Source of the DNA: CAKVLS01 sp045638465
Lineage (GTDB): Bacteria; Bacillota; Clostridia; Christensenellales; UBA1242
Assembly: GCA_045638465.1 (NCBI GenBank)
Contig: JAZUBK010000005.1
Coordinates: forward strand, 1-22,244
Length of the DNA stretch: 22,244 nucleotides
Direction of reading: 5' to 3'
The position numbers and the translations under genes were made by a program. Positions 7,801 to 13,528 of the stretch are shown here, piece by piece; position 1 is the first letter of the stretch; every line of letters starts with the position of its first letter. The notes beneath the pieces are model-generated. The model had not been told where the DNA came from and made no database searches. It worked only from the letters and a program-made list of their open reading frames with translations.

Positions 7801-9878
7801 TTAATGGTAGCGAATCTTTGGTAGAAGGCAGAGATTATATCGCTTCGTATAAAAAAGACGGCCAAACAACAGAACTTAACTCAACTGGAAGTTTTGACTA
7901 TACTATCACAGGAATTAATAACTATAGCGGCACTTTGACAGGTAGCTTTACCGTAGAAAAGGGTGTGATTTCTTCTTTTGAAGAAACATCTTATGTGTTT
8001 ACCTATAATAGAAGAGCACACGCCCTAGAGCTAAAAGTACAAGATGCTTTTGGTGTAGATATAAATGAAGACGAATATATACTTACATATTTTGCATGGA
8101 GTGAGGACGACGAGTCTTATGTAGGTATAAACTCATCAAATATTGACTATATAACTCCAGGCAAATATTTGGTTAGAGCGCAAGTAAACCCAGAAAAAGA
8201 TAACTACACTGGTACTTGCGATGCAACTTTTGAAATTGAGAAAAAATCAATTCAAGAATTATTTGGCTCAGGCGAAACAGACGACTTGTTTAATGATATG
8301 GAATTTACAAACCAAGACATCGAACAAGAAATCGAAATCAAGTTTGAAGATTATGGTTTGATCAAAGGTGTAGATTACAATATCAGATTCGAAAATAACA
8401 AAAACACAGGAACTGCAGATGTAATCATCGAAGGAATAGGCAACTATGGTGGCAGCGTAAACTCTTCATTTGAAATTGTTGAAAAACCAATCGAAGAGAT
8501 TGAAACAACAGAGGGTAGCACTCTTGCAGACTTAGTTATCGTAAAAGAATACACAGGCAGTCAAATTTCTTTGGAAGATTCAGATTTTATAGGCCTTATT
8601 GCTTACGGTGATGGATATCTTGTTGCAGGAACAGATTTTGTTTATGAGCACCTAGATGAAGAAAGAGTAGAAATCGGTGATTATAGAGTTATTTTGACAG
8701 GAACTGGAAACTATTGTAGTTCTGTAGAAATTACTATGAGAATTTCTGCTATAGATTTTTCAGCGCTAACAATCGATCCAATCGCCGACCAAAAATATAT
8801 CGGTGAAGAAATTATCCCAACATTTGTATTTAGACTAAATGATGCGGTTGCGACTTTGACCGAGGGCGAAGATTATAATATAGTCTTTGAGGATAATATT
8901 GCGGTTGGCACAGCAACAATCAAAGTAACAGGTATCGGATATTATAAAGGCGAATATACAACAACCTTCAATATTATTCCTGTAATACTAGACGATACTT
9001 CAATTAGTGTTGAATACCAAAAAGAATTTATATATGATTCTAAACTAAAAAATCCTGCTCTACAAATGAAATACGAAACAGGAAAAGACGATTTAGCTTT
9101 AATCAAAACAACAGACTTTAATTCAAAAGTTTACCTTGATGTTAATAGAAACAAAGCATATGAAGTTGCTATCGACACGCTATTTGACCAACCAATTTAT
9201 GATGCAAATGATTATTTAATTGTTGTCGACGGTGTGGGCAACTATAGTGGCAGGTTAGTTCTTCCTGTGACAGTAAGTAAACTTAATGTTTCTAGTGCTG
9301 TTTATAGCGAGTTTATGAGTATAGTGGGTATCGCTCAATCTTATACCTATACAGGCTCTGCAATAACTCCAGAAGTTAGGTTTGTATCAAGCTATATAGA
9401 TATTTCAATGGACGATTTTGAAGTTATTTATGGTGAAAATACAGCCGTTGCAACTGGTGGCACAATTACACTAAGGGCGGTAGAAAATTCTAACTTTATA
9501 GGGGAACATCAATTCCCATTTGAAATTACCAAAGCTGATTTAGTTGTTTTGGTAGAACTAAAAAATAAAAACAAAACTTTATATGTTGGCGATAAATTGC
9601 CAGAAATTATAGTTACAAATGACGTTGGGGTTGTAGGAACATTAACTTACGATGGCTCACAAGACTCATTGTCTTTGGGCAAAAAAACATATAACTGGAT
9701 ATTTACTCCAGAAGACACAGATAACTACAACATCACCTACGGAACAATTACAATTTCTGCACAAGAGAAAAAAGACAGCCCAATATTGTTTATCATCTTG
9801 GGCATAATCTTGCTTCTTATTATTATTGCCATTATAATAATCTTGGTTATAAAAAAGAAAAGAAAAAACCAAGTATAA
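1872..9878 (+). CDS. Giant cell-surface protein: DUF6273-like domains, coiled coil, about 19 Ig-like repeats, membrane anchor
   Basis: The 2668-aa protein starts with a signal peptide (KKR then a hydrophobic core; likely cleavage after AYA at residue 30). Two homologous domains follow, at about 104-582 and 667-956. Each has an IGGL-x-W opening, DHPFA, an MAWQE motif, W-x-DDYLWLPS and a closing VRPA-x-NLNL. This layout resembles DUF6273/C-lectin-like domains of Clostridia surface proteins. In the first copy about 200 residues, mostly a predicted coiled coil (331-455), are inserted between AWQE and DDYLWLPS. From about 960 to 2630 I parse some 19 units averaging 88 aa, with the pattern YTG...P..., G-x-DY, GxGNYxG and F-x-I, typical of bacterial Ig-like/MBG domains. 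The end is a hydrophobic helix (about 2637-2660) followed by KKKRK; no LPXTG was found. The probable role is adhesion or envelope interaction; the ligand is unknown. It is monocistronic with its own terminator. Confidence 0.93.
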   Translation: MKKRVIGFLMSLMMIICCLPTNILSLFAYADTTTDEEEFNLDSELFDFTTGEFNKTGIDLLMTLFTTEVQDGTEIFSEYKVDAFYNAATLTRNYDEVIKRLHFDDITLKFAFTIGGLKWIPTYLSTDKDGNAIVTFWLSESSQEAWSSYENGYEIEEGSNVSFYNGSLYSPYSLDENYMYGTSSVRSYALNNSSEKIYLSTDENGDPVYTSYTAKADHPFAAFTMPESKLTDYIVKPSEMAWQEYQAPNISFNGSLNFEGLNYADAMAKILGNLLRIIDDQTLLELLGMYCQSLIQGVMTPVNEGWSADLINAANQVKIEETLAIYFETLDSLKNEMIAERNIILQEEQNYQNNLTIINQTIESATQTIADCDTNIAAAEERIANATSDEERALAEQDKQDAENLKAEAQTTKTQAEAEKVTVESNLQTTQSDLQNINSKIESNTIMKAEGEAAFEMFSPYVSVDKYGNYYNFYSNGGLNYQDEPYYSSWKDDYLWLPSMSEIGLMPMGFSGLWGGSELLLSNSDVTIEDGLNYSNNTMVRSAILDGFVSVYPDAVDFSFVSNGTLQSPGTACAVRPAFNLNLTKIIKEQQLEKEHSRYVYIDEIWDEDTQTFNTKNLLSLYENITGLKNANVNNIKTILNDNGGTFSANDIKNVSLSDSNKTAGKDVIVRIGGLDWHVTYLSNNKDEEPILTVWLSNSFQNKHSHYKDFLTGDLNGRMAGTLLSMANGTSLYSGSAIRSVGLNNSGKYYLGVADSKTAIIDADGYTDYTATIDHPFAMYTMQEFGFTRYLATPREMAWQEHQSFYAISPNDACFSNDAWSDEITETTDGYFFNGMATNHSNQKYNSAWADDYLWLPSATEIVNYTYNNGDGETTIMGLWELATNQLQNYDGVSNQKFVSFGPDDAGITLPTSYYIRSGASANADILVSVNADGSSFDVLNRIEFGCVRPAMHLNLSSMPTLDSTGLVLRSNGNYYNGNSQVDDLAFTYDNEQLNFGVDYNITIYSKGEEVTEIVNVGTYNITFTGIGDYAFIGDMEFTYSVEAINLSNRTNINFTEIPEFIEGETTEVIPTVEVTYNGNTLTAGVDYDITYSNNTSATNKAEYKVVYKGNYTGQTEGTFVIPYVNLSTVTIDCALNNNSYNYDGLIHKYAPGNVYANGVLLVEGVDYDWSYWYFDENDQLTEEIPNSFFINPGTKIIFLEGKGNYTGSSYIIYTIEAIDVSYITIVPNIGTYTYNGAEHRPVPTISYQGTTLVSGTDYDIYYHDNIDASNNAKMQVYFKGIYSGSYSATYTINPKDISTVAVRDLQEYTYNVYEQYVYFTLYDEEVEDSLSRAAYSSPGDNDDYWVVDNKVKGAKTYSIVCRGNGNYTGSKTVQVVVKRAEVVDVELINADGGPAGSNTAYYKQTNFAKNNSLNSKDVMIRYYIIDSSGQKQSAGFKTFYYGYRAYRDGELTTDLENIGKIDFEIYEVDETDYYLPSGTTFNASYIIYPDIITSVTPSYTGQAYVGFYNREAQEVSVTVKSRYTEKLNKSDYLVSYYKYNTTTSSYETTPTTMLEAGQYKWVVTSNSDSYVLNSAASGTAYILSKRVSELFKEYYYVDAEGNFTDAAGNSSSEKVYVAAYSGKYTGLPLDVDVFFDSSKAYELARETEYIITKDNSRLESEGKYIITIEGVGNYAETFTIDFNVNQYRIQSMSSSFTKRFYYNYGDPVEVDPTDLIITNPELGVDLVYGQDYVYFTGEYNSGYGTTQVDKYSNNINTGTAYLYIQGLGDYVGVSRLSFTINTRGVNDADVVSGFSVVEEQYAYTKKEITPIISHPRLLENRDYTVKYYDNRAVGSARIVITGINNFDSVRFIYFEIVRKSIEDEDIGLPDDFETTIAYTGNLSDITNSITLHYFSQSINLTRGSDYNVSYYKDGASITSADVGEITMEIIGVNGFVGTKTVQLTIIPKSIEDDGVSKDIKETYTYQNGYAFNYGLVNGSESLVEGRDYIASYKKDGQTTELNSTGSFDYTITGINNYSGTLTGSFTVEKGVISSFEETSYVFTYNRRAHALELKVQDAFGVDINEDEYILTYFAWSEDDESYVGINSSNIDYITPGKYLVRAQVNPEKDNYTGTCDATFEIEKKSIQELFGSGETDDLFNDMEFTNQDIEQEIEIKFEDYGLIKGVDYNIRFENNKNTGTADVIIEGIGNYGGSVNSSFEIVEKPIEEIETTEGSTLADLVIVKEYTGSQISLEDSDFIGLIAYGDGYLVAGTDFVYEHLDEERVEIGDYRVILTGTGNYCSSVEITMRISAIDFSALTIDPIADQKYIGEEIIPTFVFRLNDAVATLTEGEDYNIVFEDNIAVGTATIKVTGIGYYKGEYTTTFNIIPVILDDTSISVEYQKEFIYDSKLKNPALQMKYETGKDDLALIKTTDFNSKVYLDVNRNKAYEVAIDTLFDQPIYDANDYLIVVDGVGNYSGRLVLPVTVSKLNVSSAVYSEFMSIVGIAQSYTYTGSAITPEVRFVSSYIDISMDDFEVIYGENTAVATGGTITLRAVENSNFIGEHQFPFEITKADLVVLVELKNKNKTLYVGDKLPEIIVTNDVGVVGTLTYDGSQDSLSLGKKTYNWIFTPEDTDNYNITYGTITISAQEKKDSPILFIILGIILLLIIIAIIIILVIKKKRKNQV
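4750..9770 (+). repeat. Tandem Ig-like/MBG-like repeat array within surface protein
   Basis: This stretch encodes about 19 diverged repeats. The most regular unit reads, in outline, TYNG...PVPTISYQG-TLVSGTDYD...ISG. Units share GxDY in the middle and G(I/N)GNYxG followed by FxI at the end. Junctions often carry KSIE or AIDFS-type linkers. Units have diverged at DNA level, so the array is old rather than a recent expansion. The last unit (ADLVVLVELKNKNKTLYVGDKLP onward) looks like a true MBG domain. Unit boundaries are my own parse and could shift. Confidence 0.75.
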
Positions 9879-9893
9879 AAGTTAATCTCAAAT

Positions 9894-9925
9894 AAAAAAG
9901 ACTAGGTTGTCCTAGTCTTTTTTTT
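9894..9925. terminator. Strong rho-independent terminator, probably bidirectional
   Basis: GACTAGG and CCTAGTC form a 7-bp GC-containing stem around a TTGT loop. It is extended by six A on the left pairing with T on the right and is followed by eight or more T. It closes the surface-protein transcript. The A run gives a T run on the other strand, so it can also serve the leftward gene ending at 10028. Confidence 0.92.
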
Positions 9926-10027
9926 GACTATAAATTAATATGTTTATAATGAAATAGACACCTTTTTATGTTGCGGCAAAAAACAAATTAAAAGTTATCG
10001 CTTGGATTTTGGCCTTGCTCAAAACCT

Positions 10028-10957
10028 TTAGATTGTTAGCGAAAATTTACGGATATCATCTAACTGTTTTGCAGTTAAAACTTTGTTGCTATATAACTTT
10101 AAATATTCTTGGTTTAAATCGCTTTCAAACAATAAATAGTCGTCCGTAGCAATTGTAACTTGCAATCCAAAATCAACCATTTGTTTAATAGGATGTGTTT
10201 TAATATCTTTTGCATAATTTAAAACCAAGTTGCTAGTAGGGCATACATTAAATATAATATTTTTTTCTTTTGCCAATTGCATTACAGTTTCATCTTCTAC
10301 TATATGAATCCCGTGTTGAATTTGTCTTGGATTAAAATCTACAATACACTTTTTGATGTAATCAGCACCTAGTTGTTCGCCACAATGAACTTTCGTTGTC
10401 AATTCTTTTTTATTTGCCAATTTGTAAATATTTATAAATTTTTCATTTGAACTAAAATTTTCGGTCGATGTTAAATCAATACCATGGAAAAAATTGGATT
10501 CAATTAAATCAAGGATAATTTTTTCATATTCTTCCTCATAACTATCCCTGCTAATATCAATAATCCAACGAATTTGTAAATTGTTATATTTGAAAGCTTT
10601 AAGAAATTCCACAAAGTTATTGACATTATTATCAAACACTTGAATGCAAATTTTATAATCTATATCCGTATCAACAACACTAACGCCAGTTTCTAAACAT
10701 TTTTCAAAAGTTCCATTTAACAATTTAGTTAATCCGTCTATGTTGTTTTGTAATGGTTTTATATATTTTCTTGCAAAGCTAATTAAATCAGCAATATTAT
10801 TTACTCTTTCGTTTGATGGTATATCTATACCGTTTTTAATTAAATACGCTCTATCACAAGAAAATACGGCATGATTATGTAAATCCGCTTTAGATATTCT
10901 TTGCAATTGTTCTTTGTTTGCGTTTGTTAATGCTTGAATAAAATTTAATTTTTCCAT
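10028..10957 (-). CDS. Adenosine deaminase-family protein
   Basis: The 309-aa protein is a TIM-barrel metal-dependent hydrolase of the adenosine/AMP deaminase family. These remove the 6-amino group of adenosine-type purines, for example adenosine to inosine. Visible family elements are D-L-H27-N-H29 (metal ligands), H191-C-G-E194 (HAGE in classical enzymes; third ligand and catalytic Glu), QHGIH (215-218, catalytic His), CPTSN (239-243) and TDD (271-273, metal-binding Asp). The usual TDDP reads TDDY. The C-terminus is somewhat shorter than in many family members. I chose the ATG at 10957: the in-frame GTG at 10975 lies inside a TATAAT-containing promoter and has no ribosome site. There is no Shine-Dalgarno sequence, and the gene may be translated from a leaderless transcript. 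The exact substrate is uncertain. Confidence 0.85.
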   Translation of the reverse strand: MEKLNFIQALTNANKEQLQRISKADLHNHAVFSCDRAYLIKNGIDIPSNERVNNIADLISFARKYIKPLQNNIDGLTKLLNGTFEKCLETGVSVVDTDIDYKICIQVFDNNVNNFVEFLKAFKYNNLQIRWIIDISRDSYEEEYEKIILDLIESNFFHGIDLTSTENFSSNEKFINIYKLANKKELTTKVHCGEQLGADYIKKCIVDFNPRQIQHGIHIVEDETVMQLAKEKNIIFNVCPTSNLVLNYAKDIKTHPIKQMVDFGLQVTIATDDYLLFESDLNQEYLKLYSNKVLTAKQLDDIRKFSLTI

Positions 10958-10963
10958 GATTTT

Positions 10964-10972
10964 ATTATAGCA
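10964..10972 (-). promoter_or_regulatory. Extended -10 promoter immediately before adenosine-deaminase-like gene
   Basis: On the minus strand TGC-TATAAT (complement of 10964-10972) is a perfect extended -10 element. Only six bases separate TATAAT from the ATG, so initiation at the usual distance would fall on or next to the start codon. No good -35 is seen, as is common for extended -10 promoters. Confidence 0.6.
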
Positions 10973-11035
10973 CACTAATTTGAAATTTCTATTTAATTTA
11001 AATGAATTTATTTTTCACAACAAAACCAGAGTGAT

Positions 11036-11079
11036 AAAAAAATCTTGAAAACAACAAATGTTTGCTCAATTTTTTTCAA
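11036..11079 (-). terminator. Weak terminator after radical SAM gene
   Basis: Read leftward, TTGAAAA and TTTTCAA (complement of 11073-11079 and 11045-11051) pair around an imperfect inner stem. They are followed by GATTTTTTT. The stem is AU-rich, so termination may be partial. Confidence 0.4.
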
Positions 11080-11085
11080 TATGGT

Positions 11086-11949
11086 TTACCCAAGAAATTT
11101 GTTTGCAAAAGTACAACTCTTGCAAAATTCTTCAGTGATATTTCTATCGGCAAAACCTTTATAAATATTTTGCGCCCTTGGGGTATTTAAAATATCGGTT
11201 ATTTTACTTTTAAAAATATTGCCTAGCGCAAGTTTTCCCTCACTATCTAAACAACAGGCAACGACAGTTCCATCACACAAAATTCCAAAATGAGAACGCA
11301 AACCATAGCAAAATTTTTTGCAATTTTTCTCTTTGTTTTCTGTGTCAATCGGCCACTCAAAAGCATCTGCAAAACTTATATAAATTTTGTCTGTAAGGCT
11401 TGTGCGTTGTTGCAAATTTTTAGTTGTTAAATTTGCATTAAATATTTTATTTATTTTTTCTATTATATTTTTGTTTAATGTGTTCTTAGCATCGTTATTA
11501 TTGCCATCGTTCCATAATCTAAATTCGATACATGTTTGGCTATTATCGGCAATTTCCTTGCAAGAGAAGAGTACATCTTTTAAATAGTTATCCAAAGAAT
11601 TGTTGTTATTGTTTGCCTCGAAACTATGCAAACTAACAGAAATTCTTTTTGCGCAACCAGTTTTTAACAAATTCAAATTTTGTTTAATTAGTGTGCCATT
11701 TGTTGTTAAATATACATTAAGATTTTTTCTGCTACAAATCTCAAATATCTCTTTTATATTTGGGTGTAACAAGGGCTCTCCCATAAGATGCAAACAAATA
11801 GTATTTGTCAATGGCAATATTTCATCTGTAATTGCATCAAACTCATCTATAGTCATAAATCTTTTAGCTCTATTGTTTTTTGGACAAAACGAACAATTAA
11901 GATTGCATATGTTTGTTATCTCAACATAAATTTGTTTAAATTTTCTCAT
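11086..11949 (-). CDS. Radical SAM protein with SPASM-like C-terminus
   Basis: The 287-aa protein has the radical SAM motif C15-x3-C19-x2-C22 near its N-terminus, which binds the 4Fe-4S cluster that cleaves S-adenosylmethionine. GEP (57-59) and TTNGT (82-86) are the usual SAM-binding elements that follow. The C-terminal third carries more cysteines (C210, C214, C225, C232, C233, C276, C279), arranged like a SPASM/twitch auxiliary-cluster domain. This suggests peptide or protein modification or anaerobic sulfatase-maturase-like chemistry. No precursor peptide or partner enzyme is visible beside it. An asparagine run (N113-N117) lies in the middle. There is no Shine-Dalgarno sequence before the ATG, and a TATCAT hexamer lies seven bases upstream. 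The substrate cannot be inferred. Confidence 0.85.
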   Translation of the reverse strand: MRKFKQIYVEITNICNLNCSFCPKNNRAKRFMTIDEFDAITDEILPLTNTICLHLMGEPLLHPNIKEIFEICSRKNLNVYLTTNGTLIKQNLNLLKTGCAKRISVSLHSFEANNNNNSLDNYLKDVLFSCKEIADNSQTCIEFRLWNDGNNNDAKNTLNKNIIEKINKIFNANLTTKNLQQRTSLTDKIYISFADAFEWPIDTENKEKNCKKFCYGLRSHFGILCDGTVVACCLDSEGKLALGNIFKSKITDILNTPRAQNIYKGFADRNITEEFCKSCTFANKFLG

Positions 11950-11956
11950 ATTTTAT

Positions 11957-11985
11957 ATGATAACAAATTTTATAAAATTGTTAAA
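11957..11985 (-). promoter_or_regulatory. Possible promoter of radical SAM gene, leaderless arrangement
   Basis: On the minus strand TATCAT (complement of 11957-11962) stands seven bases before the ATG, with a weak TTTAAC (complement of 11980-11985) 17 bases further upstream. The region is so AT-rich that a chance match is possible. The main support is the missing ribosome site and the parallel arrangement at the neighbouring leftward gene. Confidence 0.35.
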
Positions 11986-12207
11986 ACAAAATCATTATGT
12001 AAATTATTATTTTTATGTATTGCGATAAGTTAGCTGGTCAAACAATAATGTTATTATGTGAGTATAAAAAACATGTAAAGTTTTTTGAAACAGAAGTCGT
12101 GTGGACAAAGCAAAAAAATCTGCCACAAACTTTGAAAAAGCAATGTAAAAATGCTATTAAAGAACATTATTTTGTTGGTTTTCAGTTTGTGGTTTTATGT
12201 AGGGGAG

Positions 12208-12278
12208 CGTTTGGGATTGGAATCCGAACCCTTATAACCCGCATAAATAGGCACTTTTGTTCAGCTGAGTCCCAAACG
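12208..12278. repeat. tRNA-like inverted-repeat element (possible tRNA remnant or small RNA)
   Basis: CGTTTGGGA (12208-12216) and TCCCAAACG (12270-12278) are perfect 9-bp inverted-repeat arms. On the minus strand GTTTGGG...CCCAAAC would be a 7-bp acceptor stem enclosing ACTCAGCTGAACA (like a D-arm CTCAGCTGG) and AAGGGTTCGGATTCC (like a T-arm GGGTTCGAATCC). The D-arm is too short, no clean anticodon stem forms and the T-stem is mismatched. It is therefore not a functional tRNA by eye. Confidence 0.45.
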
Positions 12279-12327
12279 GTAGGGCGTTTGAGATCTTGTT
12301 GAACCTTTTGGGATTGGTAATAAACAG

Positions 12328-12356
12328 TGGACAATAGCAAAAATATGTGATATTGT
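12328..12356 (+). promoter_or_regulatory. Probable promoter with long leader for small membrane protein
   Basis: TGGACA (12328-12333) and TATTGT (12351-12356) are separated by exactly 17 bases. Transcription from here would give a leader of about 250 bases before the ATG at 12616. Confidence 0.45.
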
Positions 12357-12615
12357 AATAATATCTAGTTAGTTTACTACATAAAGACATTAAAGGGTAA
12401 AGGCGATAGAAGAATAAATGTAGTGAATTAAAACAAGAAACCCTAAAAAAACAAAAAAATGAAAGGCGAAATATAAATTTTTGTCAGCGCCTTAGAAAAA
12501 ATGAGAAGAACAAGGGTAAAAATAATAAAGTAATTAAACAAAAAACAAGCCATAAGATAAAGAACAAAAATCATTTGGTAAATTAACTAGAAATATAATA
12601 AAGGAGGCTACTAAT

Positions 12616-12840
12616 ATGCGTAGCAGTATTTTTGCGGGCATATTAAAAGTAGTTGGAATCCCTGTGTTTCTAGTCAAGTGGATTTTAAAAGCTATTTGGT
12701 TTTTTACATATGGATTTGTAGGCCTTTTGTATAAGGTTAGCTTTATCAGTGGCGTTAGGTCTGGTAAAGTTGCTTATACTATTGCTAGTACAGCTATTTT
12801 AATATGCATTGCTTTATTTGTTTATTTTATAAAAAAATAA
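12616..12840 (+). CDS. Small two-segment membrane protein sharing a motif with the protein at 21802
   Basis: The 74-aa protein has a long hydrophobic region at about 5-39, a short basic loop (G46-V-R-S-G50-K51) and a second membrane helix at about 56-72 ending in KK. I do not recognise a named family. The start is firm: AAGGAGG (12601-12607) is 8 bases from the ATG. Residues 35-55 align without gaps to residues 48-68 of the membrane protein at the far end of the restriction island, sharing VGLLY, G, GK and AYT. The gene has its own promoter and terminator and is therefore expressed separately from the operon. It may be a membrane component linked to the defence island; this is inference. Confidence 0.75.
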   Translation: MRSSIFAGILKVVGIPVFLVKWILKAIWFFTYGFVGLLYKVSFISGVRSGKVAYTIASTAILICIALFVYFIKK

Positions 12841-12861
12841 AAAACATTGTAGTAAAAAGAT

Positions 12862-12893
12862 AAAAACAGCATTGAAATTCAGTGTTGTTTTTT
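12862..12893 (+). terminator. Rho-independent terminator after small membrane protein
   Basis: ACAGCATTG (12866-12874) and CAGTGTTGT (12880-12888) form a 9-bp stem with two G-U pairs around AAATT, followed by TTTTTTATTG. Confidence 0.8.
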
Positions 12894-12938
12894 ATTGTTT
12901 GAATTTTTTAGTTATTGCTTTAAGATTAAAGAATTGTA

Positions 12939-12957
12939 TGTTATAATATTGGTGGAG
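12939..12957 (+). promoter_or_regulatory. Extended -10 promoter with minimal leader for nuclease gene
   Basis: TGT-TATAAT (12939-12947) is an extended -10; a weak TTTAAG lies 17 bases upstream. GGTGGAG (12951-12957), the ribosome site, overlaps the expected transcription start. The leader would be only about ten bases before the GTG at 12965. Confidence 0.6.
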
Positions 12958-12964
12958 AATAAGC

Positions 12965-13429
12965 GTGGAACAAATCACAGAAGAAATAGTTGTTAAACAG
13001 ATAAAGGACTTTCTTATAAACAAAAAGAATGGCAATTGGCATGAAGATAAAATTAAAGAGGCGAAGCTTCATGGGCATGGTGTAGATATTATGCTTGTGG
13101 GTGGGAAGAGAAACTCAGAGTATTTCTTTATTGAGTGTAAGGGTAAGTCTTATTCAAAATCAGCCAAGTCTGTCAATAAAGAAGGTTGGTTAAATGCTCT
13201 TGGTCAACTTATTACAAGAATGACGACAAGTAGAGTGATAAAAACTGGTGCAAAAAAAGGAGAACCTAACAGGGCATACAAATATGGGTTGGGATTATGT
13301 AAAGAGGGCGCAATGACGGCTTTAAGAAGAATACCGAAGGAAATGGCGAAAATATTAGATCTTTATATTTTTTCTGTTGATGATGAGGGGGAAGTTGAGA
13401 TGTTTACACCTTCTCAATTTAATAGTTAA
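12965..13429 (+). CDS. Putative stand-alone PD-(D/E)XK nuclease-like protein
   Basis: The 154-aa soluble protein appears to be a compact restriction-endonuclease-fold domain. GHGVD41-IMLVGG is followed about 15 residues later by FFIE57-C-K59, the D...ExK pattern of metal-dependent nucleases. NALGQ81-LITRM resembles the Q-containing helix of RecB/Mrr-type members. The order helix, D-strand, ECK-strand, Q-helix fits that fold, but no partner DNA-binding domain is fused. It starts with GTG, supported by GGTGGAG. It lies just upstream of the type I operon but has its own promoter and is followed by a terminator, so it is a separate unit. It could be an accessory restriction nuclease or a defence effector. 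Catalytic activity is inferred from the motif only. Confidence 0.7.
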   Translation: MEQITEEIVVKQIKDFLINKKNGNWHEDKIKEAKLHGHGVDIMLVGGKRNSEYFFIECKGKSYSKSAKSVNKEGWLNALGQLITRMTTSRVIKTGAKKGEPNRAYKYGLGLCKEGAMTALRRIPKEMAKILDLYIFSVDDEGEVEMFTPSQFNS

Positions 13430-13459
13430 AAACAGAATATACTAATTATATAAAAAACC

Positions 13460-13478
13460 ACTGTAAACCAATTACAGT
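13460..13478. repeat. Short inverted repeat between nuclease gene and RM operon
   Basis: ACTGTAA and TTACAGT form a perfect 7-bp palindrome around ACCAA, about 30 bases upstream of the RM operon's -35. It could be an operator for an unseen regulator or a minor hairpin in the nuclease transcript. It is followed by A's, not T's, on the plus strand. Confidence 0.4.
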
Positions 13479-13492
13479 AAAAAAATATTTAG

Positions 13493-13528
13493 AAAAAAGC
13501 AGTTTTGTGTTGACAAAGCTGTTTTTTT
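13493..13528 (+). terminator. Terminator of nuclease gene, overlapping the RM promoter
   Basis: AAAAAGCAGTTTTG pairs with CAAAGCTGTTTTTT (14 bp with two G-U pairs) around the loop TGTTGA and is followed by more T. The loop and 3' arm contain the TTGACA -35 box of the next operon. Confidence 0.75.

Larger units (their letters stand above)
11950..12615. other. 666-base region without a convincing gene
   Basis: This region holds, in order, the upstream region of the radical SAM gene, a tRNA-like inverted-repeat element (12208-12278), direct repeats of TTTGGGATTGG (12210-12220 and 12307-12317), a promoter (12328-12356) and a leader of about 250 bases for the small membrane protein. The leader contains AAAGGCGA twice (near 12399 and 12462) and the inverted repeat AAGGCG/CGCCTT (12463-12468 and 12488-12493). 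An open frame at 12015-12302 lacks a ribosome site and runs through the tRNA-like element, so I do not call it. Confidence 0.6.

Noticed and set aside
9925..9953. Rightward promoter-like TTGACT...TATAAT downstream of the surface-protein terminator
   Set aside because: The spacer is only 15 bases, no rightward gene follows, and the region is AT-rich. It may be chance.
10958..10975. GTG start six codons upstream for the adenosine-deaminase-like gene
   Set aside because: The codons lie inside the TGCTATAAT promoter element and no ribosome site precedes them. Family homology begins after the ATG at 10957.
12208..12278. Functional tRNA gene on the minus strand
   Set aside because: The acceptor stem matches, but the D-arm is shortened, no 5-bp anticodon stem forms and the T-stem is mismatched. 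I kept it only as a tRNA-like repeat.
12015..12302. Open frame for a 95-aa protein in the intergenic region
   Set aside because: It has no ribosome site, and its C-terminal half (GIRTLITR...) is what reading antisense through a tRNA-like sequence produces. It overlaps the structured element.
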